From: Acididesulfobacillus acetoxydans
GTDB lineage: Bacteria; Bacillota; Desulfitobacteriia; Desulfitobacteriales; Desulfitobacteriaceae
Direction: 5' to 3'
Length of the DNA stretch: 64,000 nt
Assembly: GCF_902729405.1 (NCBI RefSeq)
Contig: NZ_LR746496.1
Location: 62,001-126,000 of the forward strand
Position 1 is the first letter of the stretch. Every line of letters begins with the position of its first letter. Positions 9,216 through 18,883 of this stretch are shown piece after piece. The position numbers and the translations under genes were made by a program. The notes below the pieces were generated by a model, which worked only from the letters and a program-made list of their open reading frames with translations, did not search any database and was not told the DNA's origin.

Positions 9216-11959
9216 TAATCGGACAGTCCTTTTAACCGTTCCTCCAGGGCCTGCCGACGGCCGCCGGCCGCTGCCAGTTTCTCCCGTTCCTTCATAACCA
9301 CCTCAGGCGGGGCCTTCGCCACAAACCCCGGATTGTTCAGTTTCTTCTCCAGCCTGGCTTCCTCTTGCACCGTTTGCGCAATCTCCTTCTCAATCCGTGC
9401 AATTTCTTTGTCTATATCCAAGAGACCGCGCAAGGGGACATAGATCTGAATTCCTTCCAATACGGCACCCGCCGCCTGTGAGACTTTACCGGCCAGTTCG
9501 GGGACCAGATCCAGTTTGGCAACTCCCGCCAGCTGCCGGAGGTCTTCTCGGCCGGCCTCAAGCATCCGCCTGCTCTCCTCGTCCGGAACCACAATAATTG
9601 CTTCCGCCTTCTTGGCCGGGGAAATATTCATCTCCGCCCGGATATTCCGAATCGCTTTAGTGCAGTTCATGACCAGGCGCATTTCCTCTTCTCCCCGTTC
9701 GTCCCGGCAGGCAGTTCCGGCCGGCCAGGCGGCCAGCATAAGGCTCTTAGCGCTTCCGGGCAGATGCCGCTTGAGGTTCTGCCAAATTTCCTCGGTCAGG
9801 AAGGGCATAAAGGGATGGAGCAAGCGCAGGGTACCGTCTAAAACCTCGATCAAAACCGCTTGGGCCGTATGCCTGGCCAGGCTGTCGCCCGCGGCGGCAG
9901 GCATCCCCTCCAAGGCCTCGCCGGCTTGAGCCCGGCCGCCTGCCGGAGCCGCCGTCCCCTCCCGCCGGTAAAGGCGCGGTTTGGACAGCTCGATATACCA
10001 ATCGCAGAACTCATTCCAAATGAACTCATAGAGTGTCCGGCCCGCTTCACCCAAATCGAATTGTTCCAAGGCCTCCGTCACCCCGGCCACAGTCGCTGAG
10101 TAGCGTGACAGGATCCATCGGTCCGCTTGGGTCAAGTCTCCTCTGGGCCCTTCCTCAAAATCCCCCACATTCATCAAGACAAAGCGCGAGGCGTTCCAGA
10201 CCTTATTGGCAAAATTTCGAGTCGCCTCCAACCGCTCCGGATGGAAACGCAAATCATTACCCGCGGTGTTGCCCGTAATGAGCATGAAGCGCAGGGTATC
10301 AGCCCCATACCGGTCTATCACCTCAATGGGATCGATCCCGTTGCCCAGGGACTTGCTCATTTTCCTGCCCTGCGCATCCAGGACCAAGCCATGGATCATG
10401 ACCCGGCGGAAAGGCACCTCTCCCCGAGACTGCAGGGCCATGAAAATCATGCGTGCCACCCAGAAGAAAATGATGTCCCGTGCCGTCACCAGTACCGACG
10501 TCGGATAGAACTGTTCCAGTTCCGGCGTCATCCGAGGCCAGCCGAGCGTAGAAAACGGCCAAAGCCCGGATGAGAACCAGGTGTCAAGCACATCCGGGTC
10601 TTGCCGCAAATTCCGGGAACCGCAGGATGGGCAGAGAGCCGGATCTTCCTTAGCACAGATTTCCGCTCCGCATTCCTCACAATACCAAACCGGAATCTGA
10701 TGACCCCACCACAATTGCCGCGAAATGCACCAGTCCCGGATGTTCTCCAGCCAACCCAAATAAATCTTGGTGAAGCGCGCCGGCACAAATTCCAACCGGC
10801 CCCCGCGCACCGCTTCCATAGCCGGTTTGGCCAAGGGTTCCATCTTGACAAACCATTGCCGGCTCACCAGAGGTTCAATGACGGTGGCACAACGGTAACA
10901 TTCCCCCACTGCGTGCGCATGATCCTCGGTCCGTACCAAAACCCCGGCCGCTTCCAGGTCGGCGGCGATCGCCCTGCGGGCTTCATAACGATCCATTCCC
11001 CGGTATTTTCCCGCGTTCTCGTTCATCCTGGCCTCCCGGTCAAGAACCGCGACCGCAGGCAGGTTATGACGAAGTCCCATTTCGAAGTCATTCGGATCGT
11101 GGGCCGGGGTGATCTTGACCGCCCCCGTGCCAAACTCGCGTTCCACGTAGTCATCGGCGATAACCGGGATTTCCCGTCCGACCAAGGGCAAAACCACAGT
11201 CCGGCCGATCACATGCCTGTAGCGCTCGTCCTCAGGGTGCACCGCCACCGCCGTATCCCCCAGCATCGTCTCGGGACGGGTCGTGGCCACGGTTAAAAAC
11301 TCATCCGTTCCTTTGAGGGGATAACGCAAGTAATAAAGATGCCCGGCATGATCCACGTGTTCAACCTCGATGTCGGAAATAGTGGTGTGGCAGTGCGGAC
11401 ACCAATTGACAATGTAGTTTCCCCGGTAGATCAAGCCTTTATGATAAAGATCGACAAAGACTTCTCTCACCGCTTCGGAACACCCCTGATCCAGCGTAAA
11501 ACGTTCGCGGGACCAGTCGCAGGAAGCCCCTAAGCGCCGCAGCTGTCGGGTAATGCGTCCGCCGTACTGACGTTTCCAATCCCAGACCCGTTCCAAGAAG
11601 CGCTCCCGCCCCAACTCTTCCCGGCTCGTCCCTTCTTTGGCCAGCTGTTCCTCCACTTTGGCCTGAGTCGCGATCCCGGCGTGATCCGTTCCCGGCAGCC
11701 AAAGGGTATTATACCCCTGCATCCTCTTAAAACGGGTCAGCACATCCTGAACCGTATCGTTCAGAGCGTGGCCCATGTGAAGAGACCCCGTCACATTCGG
11801 CGGCGGCATGACAATTGAAAACGGCCTGCGGCTCTTGTCCGCTTCCTGGCGGAAAAAGCCGTTTTCCTCCCAGTACGCATACCACTTGCTTTCAACCCGC
11901 TTCGGTTCGTAGACTCCGGCCATTTGGATCCCGGATCCCGTTTTCTGCTCCTCCGGCAT
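9215..11959 (-). CDS. valS: Valyl-tRNA synthetase
   Basis: Class I synthetase charging tRNA-Val. It has the HIGH-type motif [14 protein letters not shown], the KMSKS loop, the CP1 editing domain with [13 protein letters not shown], a zinc-ribbon segment [19 protein letters not shown], and a C-terminal coiled coil. About 914 residues from this start. The frame is open to an ATG at 12013, but that codon lies inside the T-box terminator hairpin. The ATG at 11959 has AAGGGG upstream and is preferred; ATG 11923 is also possible. A 25-residue Ala/Gly-rich insert containing EGMPAA sits near 9900-9975 within the anticodon-binding part. It is cotranscribed with folC. Confidence 0.96.
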   Translation of the reverse strand: MPEEQKTGSGIQMAGVYEPKRVESKWYAYWEENGFFRQEADKSRRPFSIVMPPPNVTGSLHMGHALNDTVQDVLTRFKRMQGYNTLWLPGTDHAGIATQAKVEEQLAKEGTSREELGRERFLERVWDWKRQYGGRITRQLRRLGASCDWSRERFTLDQGCSEAVREVFVDLYHKGLIYRGNYIVNWCPHCHTTISDIEVEHVDHAGHLYYLRYPLKGTDEFLTVATTRPETMLGDTAVAVHPEDERYRHVIGRTVVLPLVGREIPVIADDYVEREFGTGAVKITPAHDPNDFEMGLRHNLPAVAVLDREARMNENAGKYRGMDRYEARRAIAADLEAAGVLVRTEDHAHAVGECYRCATVIEPLVSRQWFVKMEPLAKPAMEAVRGGRLEFVPARFTKIYLGWLENIRDWCISRQLWWGHQIPVWYCEECGAEICAKEDPALCPSCGSRNLRQDPDVLDTWFSSGLWPFSTLGWPRMTPELEQFYPTSVLVTARDIIFFWVARMIFMALQSRGEVPFRRVMIHGLVLDAQGRKMSKSLGNGIDPIEVIDRYGADTLRFMLITGNTAGNDLRFHPERLEATRNFANKVWNASRFVLMNVGDFEEGPRGDLTQADRWILSRYSATVAGVTEALEQFDLGEAGRTLYEFIWNEFCDWYIELSKPRLYRREGTAAPAGGRAQAGEALEGMPAAAGDSLARHTAQAVLIEVLDGTLRLLHPFMPFLTEEIWQNLKRHLPGSAKSLMLAAWPAGTACRDERGEEEMRLVMNCTKAIRNIRAEMNISPAKKAEAIIVVPDEESRRMLEAGREDLRQLAGVAKLDLVPELAGKVSQAAGAVLEGIQIYVPLRGLLDIDKEIARIEKEIAQTVQEEARLEKKLNNPGFVAKAPPEVVMKEREKLAAAGGRRQALEERLKGLSD

Positions 11960-11999
11960 CTTTGCCAACCCCTTTCCAAATCCGCTCGCTAAACTATAC

Positions 12000-12262
12000 A
12001 AAAAGCCCTTCATCCCCTAAAAGGACGAAGAGCTTCGCGGTACCACCTTTTTTGCCAGCGGGGACTCGGGCTGCCGGACCCCGGCCCCCACACCCAGATT
12101 CCGCCGCGGGCATCTCGTGCGGGCTTTAACGGACTCCGCCGTCAGGAAGTACTGTATTTCCCCCCTGCCTCTCCCATGCGACCCCGGCGTCCGTACCGAA
12201 AGACCTCTCAGCATGCCGATCTTCTCTCTGACAGTCGGTTGCGCCGTTTTTCATGTTCCTTG
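12000..12262 (-). promoter_or_regulatory. T-box leader of valS (tRNA-Val sensing)
   Basis: On the minus strand the conserved antiterminator sequence AAGGTGGTACCGCG (12036-12049) is followed by a terminator stem at 12005-12033 (11 pairs) and a run of five T. Upstream parts include AGAGAG and GCTGAGAGG, typical of stem I, and a GTC near 12179-12181 that could be the valine specifier codon. Uncharged tRNA-Val should favour the antiterminator and let transcription enter valS-folC. Specifier and stem I boundaries are less certain than the T-box core. Confidence 0.92.
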
Positions 12263-12359
12263 AGTTTAAGCATTTCTTATGATATGATCCCTTGGGTATT
12301 ATTTCATTTTCTTATGATGGCATTGCGACCGGTCTATCTCGATACCACCTTCACTGTTC

Positions 12360-12388
12360 ATTATACTAACCCGTGCTCCCCTTGTCAA
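12360..12388 (-). promoter_or_regulatory. Consensus sigma-A promoter of valS
   Basis: TTGACA (12383-12388), 17 bases, TATAAT (12360-12365): a perfect match. The leader is then about 390 bases long and includes the T-box. Confidence 0.9.
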
Positions 12389-12398
12389 AACGTGTGAA

Positions 12399-12770
12399 TT
12401 GCGTAAGCGAATCATTCAAGATATTCGCTCGAATCCGGAGCACGCGGTGGCCGGTATGGACGCGGAGAAGAAAGTTGTCCGCGTCGGTACCCGGGTCATC
12501 GCGGAGACAGAAGAGGCCTTTCGGAAAATTAAGCAGAGCACCTTGGTGGTTAACCGGCAAATCCGGGAAGTCTCCGGCTTCCTGGAGAAAATCTCACTCG
12601 GTTCGGAACGGATCGCCTCGGAAATATCTCTGGTCGCCACCATCAGTGAGCAGGCAACGGCCCAAACCCGGGCGGTGGCCTCCTCGAGCGCCGAACAAAT
12701 GCGGTCTTTCGATAGCCATTTGCTTGCATCTCGGATAGCTCGGCGTAACGAGTACGAAATTTCCGTTTTA
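12399..12770 (+). pseudogene. Remnant of a methyl-accepting chemotaxis protein C-terminus
   Basis: In one frame the translation has NPEHAVAGMDAEKKVV, VIAETEEAFRKI, GSERIASEISLVATISEQ and AVASSSAEQMRS, the conserved end of chemoreceptor signalling domains. The sensor, membrane, HAMP and main signalling tip are absent. After MRSF the frame is disrupted: the closing helix is spread over other frames with a stop. Its left end abuts the valS promoter. The frame continuing to 12965 is only the complement of the neighbouring gene. It looks like a decayed fragment left by a deletion or rearrangement. Confidence 0.75.
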
Positions 12771-13616
12771 CTTCCCGATGCCGACATCCTCTTCCCACCA
12801 GGGGGAACGCCCCTTTGCGGGGACCATCGCCCTCTTCGGCACGACTTCCCGTTCCGGGATATCCGCGGTTTCTTCCGCCCACCCGTCCGATTCCTTCCTC
12901 TTGCCCCCCCGGTTAATCCCCCAGGCCGCTTTTTTCTCCGCCCTTCCTTCATCTACCGAAGGTAACCCGGGTTCCGGCCCGGGTTTCACTTTTTCTCCCC
13001 ACATCCACTCCGGCTGCCGCTCCTCCCCCGGACTCGGGGAAAACAGAGGAATATTGGCAGATGCCCGCGCCGAACCTCCAGGCTCGGAAATTTCCGTCTC
13101 CGGCTCCCAGTCTCTCTCTTCCGCCCGCTCACACCAGCCGCTGCCCTTCCCGTCGTCTTCATCTTCATCTTCATTTTGGCCTTCATCTTGCTCCCCGACT
13201 CTATAGCCCCTGTCTAACCCCGCCCAGGCGTGAGAACGCCCGGAATTCCCCAGGAAAGCGGGGCCTCTGAATTTTCTCTTTCCCCTGATTCCCATGAGCC
13301 CCGCGACGAGACCCAGGGCCGCTCCTTCCGACATGATCTGAAACACTCCCGCGGGGCTGAGCGGCAGAAACAAGGCGAGGAGCAGTGCCCCCAGCGCGAC
13401 ATACCCCGCTCCGGCAATCCCCCCCAAGAACCAGAGGCCGCTGTCCTTGGCGGCGCGGTAACCACCGGCCAGACAGCTGAATAAGAGTCCCAGATTGACC
13501 AGGGCGGATACGCTCACAAAAGCCAGCCCCGTCGCGTTCCAGAGCATTCCTGCCAGCAAAGTCAAAACCGTGACCAGTAACGACGCACTGATTCCCCTTA
13601 AAACAGCCCGACTCAT
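12768..13616 (-). CDS. TIGR04086/YrzE-type membrane protein with long charged tail
   Basis: 282 residues. The first 115 contain four hydrophobic segments with GGYRAAKDSG and GALLLALFLPLSP, resembling the small TIGR04086 (YrzE-like) membrane family of spore-forming Firmicutes, whose role is unknown. The remaining 165 residues are hydrophilic, rich in Glu, Asp, Gly, Arg and Trp, with an acidic stretch EQDEGQNEDEDEDDGKG encoded by a TTCATC-type simple repeat. Family members normally end after the membrane part, so the tail is unusual. An AGGAGG site eight bases before ATG 13616 fixes the start. Confidence 0.75.
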   Translation of the reverse strand: MSRAVLRGISASLLVTVLTLLAGMLWNATGLAFVSVSALVNLGLLFSCLAGGYRAAKDSGLWFLGGIAGAGYVALGALLLALFLPLSPAGVFQIMSEGAALGLVAGLMGIRGKRKFRGPAFLGNSGRSHAWAGLDRGYRVGEQDEGQNEDEDEDDGKGSGWCERAEERDWEPETEISEPGGSARASANIPLFSPSPGEERQPEWMWGEKVKPGPEPGLPSVDEGRAEKKAAWGINRGGKRKESDGWAEETADIPEREVVPKRAMVPAKGRSPWWEEDVGIGK

Positions 13617-13785
13617 CTCTTATTCCTCCTCAGAAAACTCCCGACTTACGGCCGGTTCCGCTCCCGCCGTCTCTTCTATAATCCTACGCCGGACCTGTCC
13701 ATTTCATGAAACATAATTATCCAATAACCATCCCCGGACGGTACGAATATAGTAGATCGACAATAGACCGAAAGGGGGGAATTCT

Positions 13786-14499
13786 GTGGATTACCAACAT
13801 TATGTCGTACAGGCTGGAGACACTCTTTACAAGATCGCCCAGGCTTATTCAGTGAGTATGTCTGAGTTAATCCGGTTGAACAACCTGCAGCATCCCGACA
13901 GAATCTATCCCGGGCAGGTCCTTCTCCTGCCCGCGGCGAGCGAACAACCCGTTCCTATGACAATCCCCGAACCGTACTTTACTTACGCGGCCTGGCTCTA
14001 TGAGGCCTACGCCGGCAAAGATTCCGAACTGTCCGCCATGACGACCTACCTTTACCAGGCCGTGGTTTTCGATCAACCCGAGTTTGACGGACTGCTGCGC
14101 CCCATCGCCTTCGAGGAACTGAACCACCTGGAACAACTGGGCCGTATGCTGCGCCATCTCGGGGTTGATCCCCGCTACGGTTCCTTCCACAGCGGGCATT
14201 GGATCGACTGGCGGGCCAAGTACCTGAGGTACACCAATGATCTTTGTACGGCTTTAGAGCAGAACATGGAAGACGAAGCCAAAGCCCACCGGGGTTATCT
14301 CGAACTGTGTGAGAAGATCCCCATTCCCGAGATCCAAACCGTCCTCAGCCACATGGCAGCCGATGAAGAGCGGCATTACCACGCCTTTCTCGCGGCCAAG
14401 CAGCAGTTTTGCGCACCGTGCGAACCGGCTCCGATCCCCGAGCCTGTACCGGAACCCGAAACACCGGCCGGCCCGCCCGAAGACGGAGAGGCCGGCTAG
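13786..14499 (+). CDS. LysM domain fused to a ferritin-like four-helix protein
   Basis: 237 residues starting at GTG with GGGGGG upstream. Residues 5-50 form one LysM peptidoglycan-binding module (YVVQAGDTLYKIAQAYSVS, GQVLLLP). Residues about 65-205 are helical and contain the carboxylate motifs FEELNHLEQ and ADEERHYHAF, the spaced E..ExxH pattern of ferritin-like/manganese-catalase-type dimetal sites. The tail is Pro/Glu-rich. No signal peptide is visible, so it may act inside the cell, on the forespore or in the spore coat. It stands alone between oppositely oriented genes. The dimetal function is inferred from the motifs. Confidence 0.8.
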   Translation: MDYQHYVVQAGDTLYKIAQAYSVSMSELIRLNNLQHPDRIYPGQVLLLPAASEQPVPMTIPEPYFTYAAWLYEAYAGKDSELSAMTTYLYQAVVFDQPEFDGLLRPIAFEELNHLEQLGRMLRHLGVDPRYGSFHSGHWIDWRAKYLRYTNDLCTALEQNMEDEAKAHRGYLELCEKIPIPEIQTVLSHMAADEERHYHAFLAAKQQFCAPCEPAPIPEPVPEPETPAGPPEDGEAG

Positions 14500-14589
14500 A
14501 ACAATCCCCGGCCGTGCCGACGGCCCTTCGCTTCCTGCCCTTGAACTTAAGAATGAGACGTTGTTATCACAACGAAGTGCATCAAAAGA

Positions 14590-14613
14590 CCGCTGCGCAC
14601 CTTGGCGCAGCGG
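14590..14613. terminator. Bidirectional terminator
   Basis: Perfect 9-bp stem CCGCTGCGC/GCGCAGCGG with a 6-base loop between two convergent genes. TTAGAATTTTCTT follows on the plus strand and TCTTTTG on the minus strand. Confidence 0.8.
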
Positions 14614-15609
14614 TTAGAATTTTCTTCCTAAAACAGTCAGGATAAACAACAGGTAAAAGCCTCCGCCCAGTAACAGAGTGGACGGGCGGATCCTGCCATG
14701 CCTTTTCAGGACGTAATACGGAAGCAAAGCCGCCAGCAAAGCCAGCACCGCGCTCCAGAGCGCCAAGTATTCCAGATGCCAAGGAGTGAAAAGAATTCCC
14801 AACGGCGGTATGACCGAACTCTGAAAAACCATGGCCCCGCTGATATTACCCAGGGCCAGCGTGTCCTTGCCCTGGCGCAGCCAGACGACACTGTTGAACT
14901 TCTCGGGTAATTCCGTGGCGATGGGAGTTATAATGAGCGAGAGAACAAAGGCCGGCACCCCCTGAGCGAGGGCCACCGCTTTCACGGCCAGGACGAAGCC
15001 GTGCGCCCCCCCTATGATCAGGAGAAGGGCCACGGCCACTTGAGTAAGGACCCGGCCCAAAGCGGGATCGCGTGCCCGCATGGCCAAGTAGAGAGGAGGG
15101 GGGATTGCCCCGCCGTCCTGACCTTTACTCGCCCGAACCGTCCTCATGACATACCATGCATAACTTACGAGCAACATCAGAGCACAAAGGCGCTTGGGCA
15201 GCACCGGCAAAAAGGAGGCCATAACAGCGAGCCCGTAAACAGCCAGAAAAAAACCCAAGTCGTGAACCACGACCCGGCTGTCCAGGGAGAGCGGCCGGTT
15301 CTCATGCCTGAAGATTAGAACCGCCAGGCCCGAAATAAAAAAGGCCAGAGTACTCAACATGAGAGGAGCGCCTAAAATGGCCCCGATCCCGATTTCCGAG
15401 GTCATCTCGCCGCTGCGGGAACCCCCCAGAAAAGCAATGACCGGCACCATCGTCTCCGGCAGAGCGGTTCCCACCGCCGCCAAAATGCTGCCCACCGCAC
15501 CGTGCCCAAGTCCGAGCTTCTTACCAAGCCACTCCACCCCGTTCGTGAAGCCCCCGGCACCCGCCAAGATCGTCCCCAGGCTTAAGACGAGCAGAGCATA
15601 ATTTTCCAA
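14614..15609 (-). CDS. Sodium/calcium exchanger-family membrane protein
   Basis: 331-residue polytopic protein with about ten hydrophobic segments in two halves. The halves carry the alpha-repeat-like motifs GSILAAVGTALPETMVPVIA and LIITPIATELPEKFNSVVWL, typical of cation/Ca2+ antiporters. It probably exports Ca2+ or another divalent ion using a Na+ or H+ gradient. The start is taken as TTG 15609 with AGGGGAG six bases upstream; the longer open frame adds residues without hydrophobic character. It lies between engB and the LysM-ferritin gene, apparently as its own unit ending at the hairpin. Confidence 0.85.
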   Translation of the reverse strand: MENYALLVLSLGTILAGAGGFTNGVEWLGKKLGLGHGAVGSILAAVGTALPETMVPVIAFLGGSRSGEMTSEIGIGAILGAPLMLSTLAFFISGLAVLIFRHENRPLSLDSRVVVHDLGFFLAVYGLAVMASFLPVLPKRLCALMLLVSYAWYVMRTVRASKGQDGGAIPPPLYLAMRARDPALGRVLTQVAVALLLIIGGAHGFVLAVKAVALAQGVPAFVLSLIITPIATELPEKFNSVVWLRQGKDTLALGNISGAMVFQSSVIPPLGILFTPWHLEYLALWSAVLALLAALLPYYVLKRHGRIRPSTLLLGGGFYLLFILTVLGRKF

Positions 15610-15688
15610 CCCCGACTCCCCTTTTCTTCCACCTACCAAATATCTATGCAAGAGGGGCTTTTTTTTGACCTTTTTGGGGCAAAAGAAA

Positions 15689-16285
15689 TTAGGACACTGG
15701 ATTTGGTCCGAGAATCTCCTCCACCGCCGCCCGGAGATCATCCGCCCCGAAGCCAGAAGCGGCCGAGAAAGGAATAATTTGCCATACCTCCATGGCCAGG
15801 CTGCCGGAGATCTGTTTCAGGTGTTGGGGCCATTGCCCCCTGGCCACTTTATCGGCCTTGGTCGCCACGACCAACACCGGGATCCCGTTTCCGCGCAGCC
15901 AGGCATTCATGGCGAGATCCTCCGCGCTCGGTTCACGGCGGATGTCCACGATCTGGAGCACCGCTCGCAGGTTCTCCCGCTTTTTAAAGTAATTGCCCGT
16001 CATCCCGCCCCATTGTGCTTTAACCGTCTGAGAAACTTTGGCGTAACCGTAGCCCGGCAAATCGACAAAGTACCAGGCCCCATTGACGCGGTAAAAATTC
16101 AGCGTCTGAGTTTTCCCCGGCGTATTTCCCGTGCGGGCCAGGTTACGCCTGCCCAAGAAACGGTTGATCAACGAAGATTTTCCCACATTGGACCGCCCGG
16201 CCAAAGCGATTTCCGGCAGCCCGTCCCGGGGATACTGGTCTGCCTTGACCGCCGAAGCAACATATTCCGCTTTTCGGATAATCAT
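15689..16285 (-). CDS. engB: Ribosome biogenesis GTP-binding protein YsxC/EngB
   Basis: 198-residue TRAFAC GTPase needed for large-subunit assembly. It has the G1 motif GRSNVGKSS, G2 region TPGKTQTLNFY, G3 DLPGYGYAKVS and G4 TKADK. Length is normal. It follows lonA after about 65 bases, as in Bacillus subtilis and many Clostridia (lonA-ysxC), and is probably on the same transcript. Confidence 0.96.
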   Translation of the reverse strand: MIIRKAEYVASAVKADQYPRDGLPEIALAGRSNVGKSSLINRFLGRRNLARTGNTPGKTQTLNFYRVNGAWYFVDLPGYGYAKVSQTVKAQWGGMTGNYFKKRENLRAVLQIVDIRREPSAEDLAMNAWLRGNGIPVLVVATKADKVARGQWPQHLKQISGSLAMEVWQIIPFSAASGFGADDLRAAVEEILGPNPVS

Positions 16286-16350
16286 TTAAACTCCGCAACC
16301 CCTCTCCCTCGCCTGCCGGGCTCTTCCCCGGGCCCGACCTTCCCCGGGCT

Positions 16351-18765
16351 CTACAAGGGCTTAGAAACCGGCTGATCGCCCGCCGGTGCGGGTACCGGAA
16401 GAACACCCGGAGCAAATAAGGGCGCCAGGGGAACCTCGTACCCATCTGTGCGGACAGGGAGCAAGGCCAGTTCCAGCACTTCCTCCATGCGGCTGACGAA
16501 GTGGAACTCGATGGCTTCCCGCACGTTTTCCGGCACTTCTTCTAAATCCTTCCGGTTTTCTTCCGGAACCAAAATCACTTTGATTCCGGAACGGTGAGCG
16601 GCCAGGACCTTCTCCTTCAGACCGCCGATGGGAAGCACATTCCCTCGCAGGGTTATCTCCCCGGTCATCGCCAAATCACAGCGCACCGCCCGCTTGGAAA
16701 GGGCCGAAGCCATGGCGGCAGCCATCGTAATTCCCGCAGAAGGCCCGTCTTTCGGAATGGCCCCCTCGGGAACATGGATGTGAAGATCTACTTTGTCGTA
16801 AAAATCTTCGGGAATACCCAGCTCCGCGGCATGAGCCCGGACGAAAGTCCAGCCGGCCTGGGCGGATTCCTTCATCACATCGCCCAACTTCCCCGTCAAA
16901 GTCAAATTCCCTTTACCCGGCAGGGGGGTGACCTCGATCGTCAAGATATCCCCGCCGACCTCGGTGTAGGCAAGCCCTGTGGCAGCGCCGACTTCCGGTT
17001 CCCGGGCCGCCAACTGCACATGGTAACGGGGTGCGCCGAGCATTTCCTCCAAATCCTCTTCGTTTAGGACATGAGGCTCCCACTCTTTTTTCACCCAGCG
17101 GGTCGCCACCTTGCGGCAAAGACTTGCCACCTCCCGTTCCAGGTTGCGTACACCGGATTCCCGGGTATACCCCTGAACCAGCTTCAGCAGAATATTCCGG
17201 TCGATGGACAAAATCTCGCTGTTCAGGCCGTGGGCCTTAAGCTGCTTCGGCACCAGGTAGCGCTGTGCAATATGGACCTTTTCGTCCTCCGTATAGCCAC
17301 TGAGGGAAATGACCTCCATCCGGTCCAACAGGGGGCGTGGGATCGTGTGCATCGTATTGGCAGTCAAAATGAAAAGCGTGTGGGAGAGATCAAAAGGAAC
17401 CTCCAAGTAATGATCGGAGAAGGTGTTGTTTTGTTCCGGATCCAACACTTCCAGCAGGGCGGAAGACGGATCGCCGCGAAAATCCATGGTCATCTTGTCA
17501 ATTTCATCGAACAGATACACCGGGTTGCGCGTTCCGGCCGTGCGCAACCCCTGAATCACGCGGCCCGGCAAAGCCCCGATATAAGTCCGGCGGTGTCCCC
17601 TGATTTCCGCTTCATCCCGTACGCCCCCAAGCGACATCCGCACAAACTTCCGCTCCAGGGCCCGGGCCACAGACTTGGCCAGAGAAGTCTTGCCGACCCC
17701 GGGCGGCCCGACAAAACAGAGAATGGGGCTTTTCATCTTAGGCGTCAGTTTGCGGATCGCCAAGAACTCTAAAATGCGCTCTTTAACTTTTTGCAGACCA
17801 TAATGGTCCTCATTCAGTATTTCCTCCGCCCGGATCAGATCGGTCTTGTCCCGGGTCGCCTTGTTCCAAGGCAAAACCAGGAGCCAGTCCAAATAGGTGC
17901 GGACGACGGTTCCCTCCGCCGACGCCGGCGGCATTTTCTCCAGGCGCTCGATCTCCTTGAGCGCCTTTTCCTCGACTTCTTTGGGCAATTTGGCCTTGGC
18001 CACTTTCTCCCGCAACTCGTCCGCTTCCGCCTGCCGCTCGTCCTTTTCCCCCAGCTCTTTTTGAATCGCCTTAATCTGCTCCCGCAGATAGTACTCTTTC
18101 TGCGCTTTCTCCATTTGTTTGCGCACCCTGAGCCCAATGCGCCTCTCCAATTCCAGAATCTCGATCTCGCGCATAATGAACTCTGTCAGGCGTTCCAAGC
18201 GCTCTTCAACGTCAAGTGCCTCCAGAACCACCTGTTTCTCCGCCACCTTCAGGTTGAGGTGAGAAGCGACGATATCTGCCAGCCGGCCCGGTTCTTCCAC
18301 CGCCAAGACCGCGCCCACAGCCTCGGAGGGAACTTTTTTCCCCAGCTTGGCATACTCTTCAAACTGATCCGTAACTCCTCGCGTCAAAGCCTCCAGGTCG
18401 GGCGTCATAGGCCCGGGACCTTCAGCGTACTCTTCCACTCGAACTTGGAAAAAGGGTTCTTCCGCCAAAAATTCTTTGATTTTCCCGCGCGCTATACCTT
18501 CAACCAGAACCCGCATCGTCCCGCCCGGAAGTTTGAGCAGCTGTTTGACCTCGGCAATCGTCCCTACGGTATAAATGTCCGCTACGGTCGGTGAATCAAT
18601 ATCCGTTTCTTTTTGGGCTGCCAGGAGAATCATCCGGTCCCGCAGCATCGCTTCGTCAATCGCCGCCATGGAGCGTTCCCGTCCGACGTCCAGATGGATC
18701 ACCATGTAAGGAAAAACCAGGATTCCCCTTAATGGCAGCAACGGCAATTCTCGTTTCTTGGTCAC
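16351..18765 (-). CDS. lon: ATP-dependent protease LonA
   Basis: 804-residue cytosolic protease for damaged and regulatory proteins. It has an N-terminal substrate-binding LON domain ([18 protein letters not shown]), a central coiled coil, an AAA+ module with [18 protein letters not shown], and a C-terminal peptidase with catalytic Ser in PKDGPSAG and Lys in [13 protein letters not shown]. The GTG at 18765 is preferred because AGGGGGGG lies seven bases upstream. An open frame extends 11 codons further. It lies between lonB and engB in the conserved quality-control cluster. Confidence 0.97.
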   Translation of the reverse strand: MTKKRELPLLPLRGILVFPYMVIHLDVGRERSMAAIDEAMLRDRMILLAAQKETDIDSPTVADIYTVGTIAEVKQLLKLPGGTMRVLVEGIARGKIKEFLAEEPFFQVRVEEYAEGPGPMTPDLEALTRGVTDQFEEYAKLGKKVPSEAVGAVLAVEEPGRLADIVASHLNLKVAEKQVVLEALDVEERLERLTEFIMREIEILELERRIGLRVRKQMEKAQKEYYLREQIKAIQKELGEKDERQAEADELREKVAKAKLPKEVEEKALKEIERLEKMPPASAEGTVVRTYLDWLLVLPWNKATRDKTDLIRAEEILNEDHYGLQKVKERILEFLAIRKLTPKMKSPILCFVGPPGVGKTSLAKSVARALERKFVRMSLGGVRDEAEIRGHRRTYIGALPGRVIQGLRTAGTRNPVYLFDEIDKMTMDFRGDPSSALLEVLDPEQNNTFSDHYLEVPFDLSHTLFILTANTMHTIPRPLLDRMEVISLSGYTEDEKVHIAQRYLVPKQLKAHGLNSEILSIDRNILLKLVQGYTRESGVRNLEREVASLCRKVATRWVKKEWEPHVLNEEDLEEMLGAPRYHVQLAAREPEVGAATGLAYTEVGGDILTIEVTPLPGKGNLTLTGKLGDVMKESAQAGWTFVRAHAAELGIPEDFYDKVDLHIHVPEGAIPKDGPSAGITMAAAMASALSKRAVRCDLAMTGEITLRGNVLPIGGLKEKVLAAHRSGIKVILVPEENRKDLEEVPENVREAIEFHFVSRMEEVLELALLPVRTDGYEVPLAPLFAPGVLPVPAPAGDQPVSKPL

Positions 18766-18883
18766 GTCAGCCCCCCCTATCTTCAAAGCGCCGAGCACTC
18801 AACCAATCGCCGGAATCCGGCTGTAAATGGAAAAGCACACTGGAATTAGTGTGCCATTCTCCTTCTTTAACTATTCTAGCATG

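Noticed and set aside
12334-12348. A second T-box-like word AAGGTGGTATCGAG on the minus strand just after the valS start site.
   Set aside because: It lies before stem I, has no following terminator and no gene between it and the true T-box; probably chance or an old duplicate.
15640-15680. Terminator between engB and the cation exchanger gene, from the run of eight T after GAGGGGC.
   Set aside because: The T-run is on the plus strand where no gene ends, and the stem is imperfect.
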